A stretch of DNA of 64,000 nt. Origin: Streptomyces shenzhenensis. GTDB taxonomy: Bacteria > Actinomycetota > Actinomycetes > Streptomycetales > Streptomycetaceae. Made by a program: the position numbers and the translations under genes. Location of the stretch: the NCBI RefSeq assembly GCF_021462265.1, contig NZ_JAJONF010000030.1:1-64000 (forward strand), in the 5' to 3' direction. Within the stretch, counting starts at the first letter, position 1. Every line of letters begins with the position of its first letter. Below the pieces are notes generated by a model. It did no database searches. It was not told the DNA's origin and saw only the letters and a list, made by a program, of their open reading frames with translations. Below are positions 50,770-59,093 of the stretch, in pieces.

Positions 50770-51738
50770 TTGAACGGCATCATCGGCATCTCGGACATCG
50801 AGGCCGCGGCCCGGATCGTCGCCGGGCACGTCGTACGCACCCCCACCGTGCCCAGCCCCGGCCTGTCGGAGCTGCTCGGCGCGCCGGTCACGGTCAAGCT
50901 GGAACTGCTCCAGCGCACCGGCTCCTTCAAGGCGCGCGGTGCCACGGCGAAACTGCTGTCGCTGAGCGAGGCCGAGCGCGCGGCCGGCGTGGTGGCGGTC
51001 AGCGGCGGCAACCACGGCATCGCCCTCGCGGTGATGGCCGCGGCCCTCGACGTGAAGGCGACGGTGGTGATGCCACGGACGGCGCCCGCGCGCTCGATCG
51101 GGCTGGTCGAGGCGGCCGGCGCGTCGGTGCGGCTCACCGACGGCATGGACTCCGCGTTCGAGCTGGTGATGCGGCTGCGGGACGAGGGGCTCACGCTGGT
51201 CCACCCCTTCGACGACCCGGTGGTGATCGCCGGACAGGGCACGGTGGGCCTGGAGCTCGCTGAGGACGCGGACGACCTCACCGACGTGATCGTCAGCATC
51301 GGCGGCGGGGGGCTGATCGCGGGCGTCGCGGCCGCCCTGCGGGCCCGCCGCCCCGAGGTACGGGTGTGGGGCGTGGAGACGGCGGGCGCCCAGGCCATGT
51401 CCGAGGCGCTGGCGGCGGGCGGTCCGCTGCCGGTCGCGGTGTCGTCGATCGTGACGACGCTCAGCGCGCCGTCCGTGTCCCGGCTGACGTACGACCACGT
51501 GGCGGCGCTGGTGGAAGAGGTGCTGGTGGTGCCGGACCGGGAGGCCGTGCGGGGCAGTCTGGAGTTCGCCGAGCACGCCAAGGTGTGGACCGAGCCGGCC
51601 GCCGGCTGTCTGCTGCCCGCGGCCCGGCAGGTGCGCGAGCGGGCCGGCGCCGGGGCCCGGATCGGGCTCGTGGTGTGCGGGGGCAATGTGACCCGCCAGG
51701 AGATCGCGGAGTGGACCGAGCGCTTCGGGCTGGGCTGA
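50770..51738 (+). CDS. PLP-dependent threonine/serine dehydratase-like enzyme
   Basis: The 322-residue fold-type II enzyme has the cofactor lysine Lys54 in TGSFKARGA, the substrate loop VSGGNHGIALAVMAAALD, and the phosphate-binding SIGGGGLIAGVAAAL near residue 180. It has no C-terminal ACT domain, so it resembles the biodegradative or catabolic dehydratase and serine racemase group. It should deaminate threonine or serine, though other hydroxy-amino acids are possible. The start is a TTG with AAGGTG 7 bases upstream. No pathway partner is adjacent. Confidence 0.9.
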   Translation: MNGIIGISDIEAAARIVAGHVVRTPTVPSPGLSELLGAPVTVKLELLQRTGSFKARGATAKLLSLSEAERAAGVVAVSGGNHGIALAVMAAALDVKATVVMPRTAPARSIGLVEAAGASVRLTDGMDSAFELVMRLRDEGLTLVHPFDDPVVIAGQGTVGLELAEDADDLTDVIVSIGGGGLIAGVAAALRARRPEVRVWGVETAGAQAMSEALAAGGPLPVAVSSIVTTLSAPSVSRLTYDHVAALVEEVLVVPDREAVRGSLEFAEHAKVWTEPAAGCLLPAARQVRERAGAGARIGLVVCGGNVTRQEIAEWTERFGLG

Positions 51739-51944
51739 CCGGCGGACCGCAGCCGGGCCTTTACCGTCGGTTACCCACAGGTCGAGGCCCGGCCATTCGC
51801 TGTTTTCCCCAAGTTACCGGCCAGTGCGGCCAGTTGAATATAAGGCAAGAACGGCCGCGGAGTTGCAGATTCTTTGAACAATCCCGGGCACGTCCCGCGT
51901 ACCTCTGGTTAATGACGAGGCAGGGGTTTCAGCGAGGGATGACG

Positions 51945-53573
51945 ATGGTCAAGGCGCATGTCTCCGCACAAGAGTTGGTCGCCGGACGGTACCGGCTCAT
52001 CGAAGTCGCCGACCGCGAGCCGAACCGGATCAGCTGGTACGCGGAGGACGTGCAGGCCGAGCGACCGCGCCTGGTGACCCAGATCGCGTTTCCCGAGCCG
52101 CCCACCGAGGACACCGTGCGCCGGACCACGGCCCGTATTCTGCGCTCCTCCGAGGTGATGAGCGCGCTCCGGCCCGGCCGCGTCGCCATGGTGATCGACG
52201 CCTTCGAGGAGGCGGGCTCGCTGTGGACGGTCACGGAGCTGATCGACGGCACGCCGCTCAGTGAGCTGCTCGCCGGGCAGTCCACGTTCAGCTACGTACG
52301 GGCCGCGCGCATCGGTCTCGAGGTGCTCGACGTGCTGGAGGCCGCTCATGCCGACGGCTACACGCACGGCGAGCTCAGCCCCGGCCAGATCTTCGTCCGG
52401 GACCGGGGGCCGGTGGTCGTCACCGGGTTCGGCCTGGCCGGTGCGACGCTGGCGCCCCGGGTGACCGCGCCGTCGTACGCCTCGCCGGAGCAGGCGCGGG
52501 ACGAGCGCATCGGGCCCGCCGCCGACCTGTGGGCGCTCGGCGCGATCCTCTACACGATGGTGGAGGGGCGGCCGCCGTTCCGGGACCGCGGCAGGACGGA
52601 GGCCACCCTGAAGGGCGTGGACCGGCTGCCGTTGCGCACCCCGCTGCGGGCCGGCCCACTGACCCCGGCGGTGCAGGGACTGCTGCGGAAGAACTCCCGG
52701 GAGCGGCTGAGCCGGCCGGTGGCGCGTCAGGCGCTGGCCCGGGTCCTGGACGAGGATCCCGACACGGTCACCGAGCGCGTCCCCGTCTCCCGGCTGCGCG
52801 GTGCCTATGTGGCCGCCCGGGCCTCCGGGTGGAGCAGAACCACCATGATCGGCGGGACCGCGCTGGCCGTGGTGACCGTGTCGGTCGCGGTGCTGGCCGC
52901 GACGCAGGGTCTGCCGGGCGCCTCCTCGGCGGGCTCGGCCCCGACCGCCTCCGCCACCGCCGGCGACCCGGCCAACCGGACGGACGGCAACGGGGCCGGC
53001 CCGTCCTCCTCGCGGACGGTGCCCTCCTCCCCCGTCCTGACGTCCTCCGCCTCCCCCTCCCCGTCCGCCTCCGCCTCGCCTTCGGCCGTCGCCTCGGGGA
53101 GCGCCCTGCCGGCCGGTTTCCACCGCTACACCGCCCCGGAGGGGTTCTCCGTGGCACTCCCGAAGGGCTGGAAGCGCCTCGACACCCAGCGGGACGACGT
53201 CGCCTATCGCGTCACCTTCGGCCCGGGCGGCGACGACCCGCGCACCCTGGCCGTCACCTACAGCACCAAGGCGGGTCCGGACCCGGTGGTGATCTGGCGG
53301 GACGACGTGGAGCCCAGCCTGGAGAAGCTGGACGGCTACCGGCGGATCGGCGAAATCAAGGCGACCACCTACCAGGGCCACAGGGCGGCGGACATGGAGT
53401 GGCTCTCCGGAACCGGTGCCGGCCGGGTGCGCACCTTCGGCCGGGGCTTCCTGCTCGGCGGCGGCCGCAGCTTCTCGCTGCGCATCACGGCACCCGCGGC
53501 AGCCTGGTACGACGCCGCCGACCAACTCGCCATGAGGACCTTCCTGGCGACGTTCCGCGGTTCCGCCGGCTGA
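51945..53573 (+). CDS. Membrane-anchored pseudokinase (Ser/Thr kinase fold)
   Basis: The 542-residue protein has an N-terminal kinase-like domain (about 10-265), then one membrane segment (about 305-325, IGGTALAVVTVSVAVLAAT). A Ser/Pro-rich linker and an exported domain of about 150 residues follow (GFHRYTAPEGFSVALPKGWKRL). The kinase lobe is recognisable from YASPEQARDERIGPAADLWALGAILYTMVEGRPPF. Catalytic residues are absent: RLVTQIAF lacks the ATP-binding Lys, HGELSPGQIF replaces HRDLKPxN, and TGFGLA replaces DFG. It is therefore probably a scaffold or allosteric sensor. ATG 51945 has GAGGG 6 bases upstream. Confidence 0.87.
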   Translation: MVKAHVSAQELVAGRYRLIEVADREPNRISWYAEDVQAERPRLVTQIAFPEPPTEDTVRRTTARILRSSEVMSALRPGRVAMVIDAFEEAGSLWTVTELIDGTPLSELLAGQSTFSYVRAARIGLEVLDVLEAAHADGYTHGELSPGQIFVRDRGPVVVTGFGLAGATLAPRVTAPSYASPEQARDERIGPAADLWALGAILYTMVEGRPPFRDRGRTEATLKGVDRLPLRTPLRAGPLTPAVQGLLRKNSRERLSRPVARQALARVLDEDPDTVTERVPVSRLRGAYVAARASGWSRTTMIGGTALAVVTVSVAVLAATQGLPGASSAGSAPTASATAGDPANRTDGNGAGPSSSRTVPSSPVLTSSASPSPSASASPSAVASGSALPAGFHRYTAPEGFSVALPKGWKRLDTQRDDVAYRVTFGPGGDDPRTLAVTYSTKAGPDPVVIWRDDVEPSLEKLDGYRRIGEIKATTYQGHRAADMEWLSGTGAGRVRTFGRGFLLGGGRSFSLRITAPAAAWYDAADQLAMRTFLATFRGSAG

Positions 53574-53610
53574 TCCGTTTTTCCCCCGCCCACCGGGGGA
53601 CCCGGCGCCC

Positions 53611-54308
53611 ATGGTGCACATCGGATACACGATGACGACCGAGCAGGCCGGTCCGTGTGATCTCGTGGACCATCTGGTGGGAGCCGAGGAGGCGGGCTTC
53701 GACTTCTCGGTGGCCTCGGACCACTACGTTCCGTGGCTGCGCGCGCAGGGCCACTCGCCGTACGTGTGGAGTGTGCTCGGTGCGGCCGCCCGCGCCACTG
53801 ATGACCTACGTGACCTGCCCGGTGTTCCGCCACCACCCGGCGATCGTGGCCCAGAAGGCCGCGACCGTGCAGCTGCTGTCCGGGGGCCGGTTCCGGCTCG
53901 GCCTCGGCTCGGGAGAGAATCCCAACGAGCACGTGGTGGGCGGCGGCTGGCCCTCGGTGGACGTATGCCACAAGATGCTGGAAGAGGCGGTGGAGATCAT
54001 CAGGGCGCTGTTCGCGGGCGGCCGTGCAAACCGCCGCGGCCCCCACTTCGACGTGGAGTCCGCCCGGCCGTGGGACCTGCCCGCCGAGCCGCCGCCGATC
54101 CCGCGACCCGGTTCGTCACCCAGGACGACGTGGCCGCCTCCATCCCCTGCGGGGACGACCCGGACGACGTCGTCGAGGCCGTACGGCCGTACGCCGAGGC
54201 CGGGTTCGACGAGATCGCCCTGGTCCAGATCGGCGGCGAGTCGCAGCCGGACTACCTGGCTGGTCCCGCAAGACCCTGCTGCCGGCGCTGCGCCACGCGC
54301 TCGGCTGA
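53611..54308 (+). pseudogene. Decayed F420-dependent LLM-class oxidoreductase
   Basis: The protein reads MVHIGYTMTTEQAG to SVLGAAARAT in frame 1, then MTYVTCPVFRHHPAIVAQKAATVQLLSGGRFRLGLGSGENPNEHVVGGGW in frame 2 from 53801. Frame 1 resumes near 54103 (ATRFVTQDDVAASIPCGDDPDDVVEAVRPYAEAGFDEIALVQIGG), and the tail WSRKTLLPALRHALG is in frame 3 from about 54261. Family members are about 320 residues; this one encodes about 230. I infer a small deletion near 53797, loss of roughly 85 codons near 54100, and a one-base deletion near 54258. The enzyme cannot be made intact. Confidence 0.87.
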
Positions 54309-54399
54309 TCTTCGACGGTGCGGCAAACCCCGGCCAATGGGTCGATATAGGCTGCCGGTCGTTACCTACACAGTTCGGCAGCCTTCAGGAGTGTCCTCC

Positions 54400-55467
54400 G
54401 TGACCCTAGCGATCGACCCGGCCGAGACGTCCGGCGCGGCCCCGGCCCCCCTCTCCGACCTGGTGGCCCGGGACGCCCGCGAGTTCGGCGCCTACGTGCG
54501 GACCGGAGGCTGGACGTTCGGGCTGATGGTGGCCCGCAGCGTCCGGCCGGGCGGACAGGGCGCGGACGAGACCCCGAAGGTCTCGGCGAAGGAGTTCGCC
54601 GAGCTGGCCGGCTGCTCCGCGGAGCGCGTCATGCGCTACTACAAGGCCTGGGACAAGGCCGCCGACGACGGTCTGGTCCCGCACTTCGAGGCCCTCGCGC
54701 CGGGGCAGGAGGTGGAACTCCCCGATTCCGACGCCTGGTTGAGCTACTACGTCGCACGCAGCAGCGCCGGCTCCGAGCGCGGCACCGCCATCGCGGCGGC
54801 CGCCGAGGCCGAGGGCATCCGGCCCACCAAGGCCCTGGAAGTCGCCGAGAACCCCACCGCGCTGCGCGCCGCGATCCTCGCCGACCCCTCCACCGCCCGC
54901 GCAGCCCGCTCGGCCCTCCTCGACCGCGTCAAGGAGGACCCGGACCTGCAGACCGTGCTGGCCCGGGACGTGGTCCGCACCGCGGACCTCAAGAAGGCCG
55001 TCGCCACCGAGAGCCGTTCGGCCGACCGTATCGGCTACGTCCGGCAGATCGCCGAGTCCGGCCAGATCAAGACCCCGGCCGGGCAGACCGTGGACGCCCC
55101 GGCCGAGCTGCGCCAGGAGGCCGAGCGCCATCTCTCGCTCCTCGACGAACTGGACGAGGACGAGGACACCGGCGAGTGGGCGAGCGAGGCCTACGACACC
55201 ATGAAGAACCTGGTCGTGGAGGCGGTGGAGGCCGACCCCGAACTGCGGGTCCAGGAGAAGCGCACCAGGTTCTACAGCAGCCTCCAGAAGGCGACCAGGG
55301 CGTTCGAGGAGCTGACCTTCGACGACGCCCAGGACTTCTACGAGGACGACATGGTCCAGCGCCTGGTGGACCTCCAGCAGGCCATCGGCTCCTGCCTGGC
55401 CGCGCTGCGCGGCGCGAAGGGCACCGAGCAGGCGCAGGTCTCGCACGGCAATTCCGCTCGGGATTGA
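54400..55467 (+). CDS. Uncharacterised protein with HTH-like N-terminal part and acidic helical tail
   Basis: I do not recognise the family of this 355-residue protein. Residues about 55-85 (VSAKEFAELAGCSAERVMRYYKAWDKAADDG) look like a helix-turn-helix. The middle (about 125-230) is helical with repeated Ala/Glu/Lys (TKALEVAENPTALRAAILADP, VRTADLKKAVATESR). A very acidic patch LLDELDEDEDTG and further helices follow, ending QRLVDLQQAIGSCLAALRG. There is no signal or membrane segment. The order of HTH followed by helices recalls ParB/KorB-type proteins, without a nuclease motif. GTG 54400 has CAGGAG upstream. The SsgA-like gene follows 63 bases on, hinting at development, but this is weak. Confidence 0.82.
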   Translation: MTLAIDPAETSGAAPAPLSDLVARDAREFGAYVRTGGWTFGLMVARSVRPGGQGADETPKVSAKEFAELAGCSAERVMRYYKAWDKAADDGLVPHFEALAPGQEVELPDSDAWLSYYVARSSAGSERGTAIAAAAEAEGIRPTKALEVAENPTALRAAILADPSTARAARSALLDRVKEDPDLQTVLARDVVRTADLKKAVATESRSADRIGYVRQIAESGQIKTPAGQTVDAPAELRQEAERHLSLLDELDEDEDTGEWASEAYDTMKNLVVEAVEADPELRVQEKRTRFYSSLQKATRAFEELTFDDAQDFYEDDMVQRLVDLQQAIGSCLAALRGAKGTEQAQVSHGNSARD

Positions 55468-55530
55468 GCGTTTTTCCCGTGAGAGGGGTACTAGAGGGCA
55501 CCAAGCCGGTCGTTCTCGGAGGCCACTCAC

Positions 55531-55956
55531 GTGAACCCCATCGTGCACAGGACCCTGGTCGTACAGCTCCGCGCGGAAGGGACGGGCCGCTGCCCCGTCC
55601 TGGCCCATCTGTCGTACGACGCCGGTGACCCGTTCGCCATCACCGCGGTGTTCACCCTGGACGGCAGGGTGCTCGCCCGGTGGCGGCTGGACCGCGAGAT
55701 GCTGAACGACGGGCTGAGAGAACCGGTCGGGGTCGGGGACGTCCGGCTGCGTCCCGTGCGGCAGGGGCGCTGGAGGGAAGTGCGCATGGATTTCCTCGGC
55801 GACCCCCTGCCCGGCGGCGGCCGCCACCACGCGGTGGTGTTCGCCTGGGCGCCCGCACTGGCCTCCTTCCTGAGCGACACGTACCTGGCCGTGCCGCCCG
55901 GCCGGGAAGAGTTCCCGGTGGACGACGTACTCGCGGAGATCCTCGCCACCGGGTGA
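55531..55956 (+). CDS. SsgA-family sporulation/cell-division regulator (SALP)
   Basis: The 141-residue protein has the SsgA-like fold marks VVQLRAEGTGRCPVLAHLSYDAGDPFAITAVF, GRVLARWRLDREMLNDGL and GVGDVRLRPV. SALPs are confined to morphologically complex actinomycetes and control septum placement and spore maturation. Which of the several Streptomyces paralogues this is cannot be said. GTG follows GGAGG. The C-terminus FSWAP-like FAWAPALASFLSDTY is typical. Confidence 0.93.
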   Translation: MNPIVHRTLVVQLRAEGTGRCPVLAHLSYDAGDPFAITAVFTLDGRVLARWRLDREMLNDGLREPVGVGDVRLRPVRQGRWREVRMDFLGDPLPGGGRHHAVVFAWAPALASFLSDTYLAVPPGREEFPVDDVLAEILATG

Positions 55957-56024
55957 GTAGCCGTACTCATGCCGGTGTCCGGACGCCGCGGCCACGATGG
56001 GGCTCCCACGACAAGGAGTCCGCC

Positions 56025-56690
56025 ATGACCGCAGTCCCCGCCCCGCGCCCCGTTCCGCACCGAGTGCCCCGCCGTGTCCCGCCGGCCCTGCTCGCCGGGG
56101 TGGTGGTGGCCGGCCTGGCGCTCTCGGCCTGGGGTGCGCGGGACCGTACCACCTGGTTCCTGGAGACCGTGTGGGTGCTGGCCGGGCTGCCGCTGGTCGT
56201 GCTGACCTGGCGGCGGTTCCCGCTGACGGGGCTGCTGGCCGGCCTCCTCGCGGCTCATGCGCTGGTGCTCGCCGCCGGCGGCCACTACACCTACGCCGAG
56301 GTACCGGTGGGCGACTGGGTGCGCGACGCCTTCCATCTGTCCCGCAACCCGTACGACCGGTTCGGCCACCTCATGCAGGGCTTCGTGCCGGCGATCCTGG
56401 TCCGCGAGCTGCTCGTGCGCACGTCCCCGCTGCGCGGCAGCCGCTGGCTGGCCCCGCTGACGGTGTGCGCCTGCCTCGCCTTCAGCGCCTTCTTCGAGCT
56501 GCTGGAGTGGCTGGCGGCCGAGATCGGCGGCCACGGCGCGGACGCGTTCCTGGCCACGCAGGGCGACGTGTGGGACACCCAGTGGGACATGTTCTGCGCG
56601 CTGATCGGGGCGACGGTGTCCCTGCTGGTGCTGAGCAGGGTGCACGACCGGCAGCTGCGGACGCTGGAGGCGGCGCGGCGGGCCGTGTGA
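56025..56690 (+). CDS. DUF2238-family inner membrane protein
   Basis: The 221-residue protein has about six membrane segments (LLAGVVVAGLALSAWGA, FLETVWVLAGLPLVVL, LLAGLLAAHALVLAAGG, LTVCACLAFSAFFELLEWLA, MFCALIGATVSLLVL). It carries the family marks HLSRNPYDRFGHLMQGFVPAILVRELL and QGDVWDTQWDMF. The E. coli YjdF-like relatives have no proven function. ATG 56025 follows AAGGAG; longer reading overlaps the SsgA-like gene. A 16-base direct repeat duplicates the sequence around its stop codon. Confidence 0.88.
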   Translation: MTAVPAPRPVPHRVPRRVPPALLAGVVVAGLALSAWGARDRTTWFLETVWVLAGLPLVVLTWRRFPLTGLLAGLLAAHALVLAAGGHYTYAEVPVGDWVRDAFHLSRNPYDRFGHLMQGFVPAILVRELLVRTSPLRGSRWLAPLTVCACLAFSAFFELLEWLAAEIGGHGADAFLATQGDVWDTQWDMFCALIGATVSLLVLSRVHDRQLRTLEAARRAV

Positions 56691-56719
56691 GACGGCCGCG
56701 GCGGGCCGTGTGAGGCGGC

Positions 56720-57205
56720 TCAGTGGGTGGTGTGGCGGTGCCGGGACCACAGCGGCAGGCCGTACCAGCACACCAGGTACCAGGCGACGACGGCCGCCAC
56801 CACCCAGGTCACGGCGCTCCCTTCGGTGGCCACCCGGAGGATCAGCACCAGCGAGGCGGTCATGGTGGCCAGCAGCAGGAACAGGCCGATCAAGGTCAGC
56901 CGGGACGCCAGCCGCACCGCCTCCGGCTTCACCTTGCGGCCGGAGACCAGCCGGTGCAGGGAGACGGGCCCGATGAGGGCACCCGTGGCGGACGCGCCCA
57001 GGAGGACGGTGACGATGTAGATCGTCTTGTCCACGTGGGACAGCTCGGCGTACTTCTGCTGGAAGACCACGGTCAGCAGGAAGCCGAACAGGATCTGCAC
57101 ACCGGTCTGGGCGACACGCACTTCCTGGATGAGTTCCGTCCACATCCGGTCGGCGCGCTCTTCCGGCGTCTCGTCCCGGCCGGTCCGCCGCTCCTGGTCG
57201 GTCAT
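56720..57205 (-). CDS. DUF6328-family small membrane protein
   Basis: The 161-residue protein has a charged N-terminus (ERRTGRDETPEERADRMWTELIQEVRVAQTGVQILFGFLL). About four membrane segments follow (TIYIVTVLLGASATGALIGPVSL, LASRLTLIGLFLLLATMTASLVLIL, WVVAAVVAWYLVCWYGLPLW). The ELIQEVRVAQTGVQ motif is that of an actinobacterial family with no known function. ATG 57205 is chosen on homology-like grounds; a TTG at 57238 would add 11 residues. It converges on the DUF2238 gene. Confidence 0.82.
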   Translation of the reverse strand: MTDQERRTGRDETPEERADRMWTELIQEVRVAQTGVQILFGFLLTVVFQQKYAELSHVDKTIYIVTVLLGASATGALIGPVSLHRLVSGRKVKPEAVRLASRLTLIGLFLLLATMTASLVLILRVATEGSAVTWVVAAVVAWYLVCWYGLPLWSRHRHTTH

Positions 57206-57287
57206 GGGGTGCGGGTAACCCCCGGACCGGTCCTTCAAACGGCGCGGACCGGGAGCGGCAGGGCTCCGCTCCCGGCCCGTACCGGTG

Positions 57288-58271
57288 CTACCAGCGGCTC
57301 TCCACCTGGTCCTTGATCCGGCGGTCGTACAGCTCGCGGATCGCGGCGACCGTCTCCCCCGGCAGCTCCGGGAGCCTCGCCGCGGCCGCGTTGGCGCGGG
57401 CCTGCTCCGGGTTGCGGGCGCCCGGGATCACCGTGGTCACGCCGGGCTGGCCGATGATCCAGCGCAGGGCGAGCTGGGCCGGGGTGTATCCCTCGGGGGC
57501 GAGGGCGGCGAACTCGGCGGCTGCCTCGACGCCCGTGGCGTAGTCCACGCCGGAGAAGGTCTCGCCCTGGTCGAAGGCCTCGCCGTGCCGGTTGTAGGTG
57601 CGGTGGTCGTCGGCCGCGAAGACGGTGTCCTTGGTGTACTTGCCGGACAGCAGCCCGGAGGCGAGCGGCACGCGCGCGATGATGCCGACGCCGGCCTCCT
57701 GGGCGGCCGGAAGCACCTCGTACAGCGGCTTCATGCGGAACGGGTTGAGGATGATCTGCACGCTGGCCACGCCCGGGCGGCCGATCGCGGTGAGCGCCTC
57801 GGCGCTGGTCTCGACGCTGACGCCGTAGGCCGCGATGCGCTCCTCCTCGACCAGGGTGTCCAGGGCGTCGTACACCGCGTCGGACGAATAGACCGGGGTG
57901 GGCGGGCAGTGCAGCTGCACCAGGTCCAGGCGGTCCACGCCGAGGTTGCGGCGCGACCGGTCGTTCCACGCGCGGAAGTTGTCCAGGACGTAGTTCTCCG
58001 GGATCTGGTCGACCCGGCGGCCCATCTTGGTGGCCACCAGCACATGCAGGTCCGGCCTGCCGCGCAGGAACGTGGCGATGGTCTGCTCACTGCGCCCGTC
58101 GCCGTACACGTCGGCGGTGTCGAAGAAGGTCACCCCCGACTCCGCGGCCGTCTCCAGGACGGCGAGCGCCTCCTTGTCGTCCACCTCGCCCCAGTCGGCG
58201 CCGAGCTGCCATGTGCCCAGGCCGACGACCGATGCCCGCTGTCCCGACCTGCCGATTACGCGTTCTTCCAT
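57288..58271 (-). CDS. Aldo/keto reductase
   Basis: The 327-residue NADPH-dependent barrel enzyme shows the catalytic tetrad: Asp and Tyr in FFDTADVYGDGRSEQ, Lys in VLVATKMG and His in LVQLHCPP. The cofactor-binding end is VTTVIPGARNPEQARANAAAA. It should reduce carbonyls to alcohols; the natural substrate is unknown. It stands alone on the minus strand with no regulator adjoining. Confidence 0.93.
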   Translation of the reverse strand: MEERVIGRSGQRASVVGLGTWQLGADWGEVDDKEALAVLETAAESGVTFFDTADVYGDGRSEQTIATFLRGRPDLHVLVATKMGRRVDQIPENYVLDNFRAWNDRSRRNLGVDRLDLVQLHCPPTPVYSSDAVYDALDTLVEEERIAAYGVSVETSAEALTAIGRPGVASVQIILNPFRMKPLYEVLPAAQEAGVGIIARVPLASGLLSGKYTKDTVFAADDHRTYNRHGEAFDQGETFSGVDYATGVEAAAEFAALAPEGYTPAQLALRWIIGQPGVTTVIPGARNPEQARANAAAARLPELPGETVAAIRELYDRRIKDQVESRW

Positions 58272-58493
58272 GGCGCCAGTCTGTCATCCGCCACCGACAT
58301 CGGTGTCAGGGGCCGGTTCGTCGGCGTGCGCCCTGGGGATCCTTCACTCCGTCCACCGGCCGGGGTGGGGAGGGTCGTGCCGGTCAGGCCGAGGCGAGCC
58401 ACGTGGTCCCGGCGGCCCGCGCCGCGGGACCGTCACCGGCCGCCGGCGTCCTCGGCAGGCCGCCCCGGCCCTGCTGACGGACCCGGAGCCGGG

Positions 58494-59093
58494 TCAGGGC
58501 GTCAGCTGGGCCTGGACGGCGGGGCCGTAGCGGTCGGCGATGTCGGCGGCCTCGGAGTCGCGCAGCCGGGGGCCGCGGGCGATGCCGTACATCACGCCCA
58601 GGCCGATGAGCTGGGCGACGGCGAGTTCGGCGCGCAGGCCGGGATCGGGGCCGGTGAGCCGGGCGGCGAGGGCGTCGACCACGTGGGCGCGGAAGTTGGC
58701 GCGCAGGATGTCTCCGTGGTCGCCGTGCAGGGGGGCGAAGGCGATCCGCAGCAGTGGGTCGGCGCCGCGGTCGCGCTGACTTTCCAGGACGTGCCGGACC
58801 ATGTGCCGGCCGAGGTCGTCCAGGGGGGCGTCGAGCAGGGCGGCCGCGTCGGTGTCGAAGGACATGACGCGGGCGAACAGGCTGTCCTTGTTGCCGAAGT
58901 ACTTGAGGATCAACGGCGCGCTGACCCCGGCGCGTTCGGCGACGTCCTTGAGGGTGATGTCGGCGTGCGCGTGCCGGGCGAGGAGGTAGCGGGCGGCCCT
59001 GAGAATGGCCGCCTTGGTGGCCTCGGCGTCCCGGCGGGCGGGGGCGGACGCCGGGACGGACGGGGTGCCGGGTGGGGTGCTCACGGCACTCAT
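58494..59093 (-). CDS. TetR/AcrR-family regulator of the adjacent pump
   Basis: The 199-residue protein has the helix-turn-helix TKAAILRAARYLLARHAHADITLKDVAERAGVSAPLILKYFGNKDSLFARV (about residues 29-79). A ligand domain of the TetR_C type follows (VRHVLESQRDRGADPLLRIAFAPLHGDHG). Its ATG overlaps the stop of the MFS gene (ATGA), so the pump and regulator are coupled. Two matching 24-bp palindromes, before the pump and before the FAD monooxygenase, are its likely operators. Confidence 0.92.
   Translation of the reverse strand: MSAVSTPPGTPSVPASAPARRDAEATKAAILRAARYLLARHAHADITLKDVAERAGVSAPLILKYFGNKDSLFARVMSFDTDAAALLDAPLDDLGRHMVRHVLESQRDRGADPLLRIAFAPLHGDHGDILRANFRAHVVDALAARLTGPDPGLRAELAVAQLIGLGVMYGIARGPRLRDSEAADIADRYGPAVQAQLTP

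Noticed and set aside
53611..55467. A single protein running from the LLM oxidoreductase start into the following HTH-like protein
   Set aside because: The frame is open only because a decayed gene happens to read into the next one; the real second gene has its own GTG and ribosome site at 54400.
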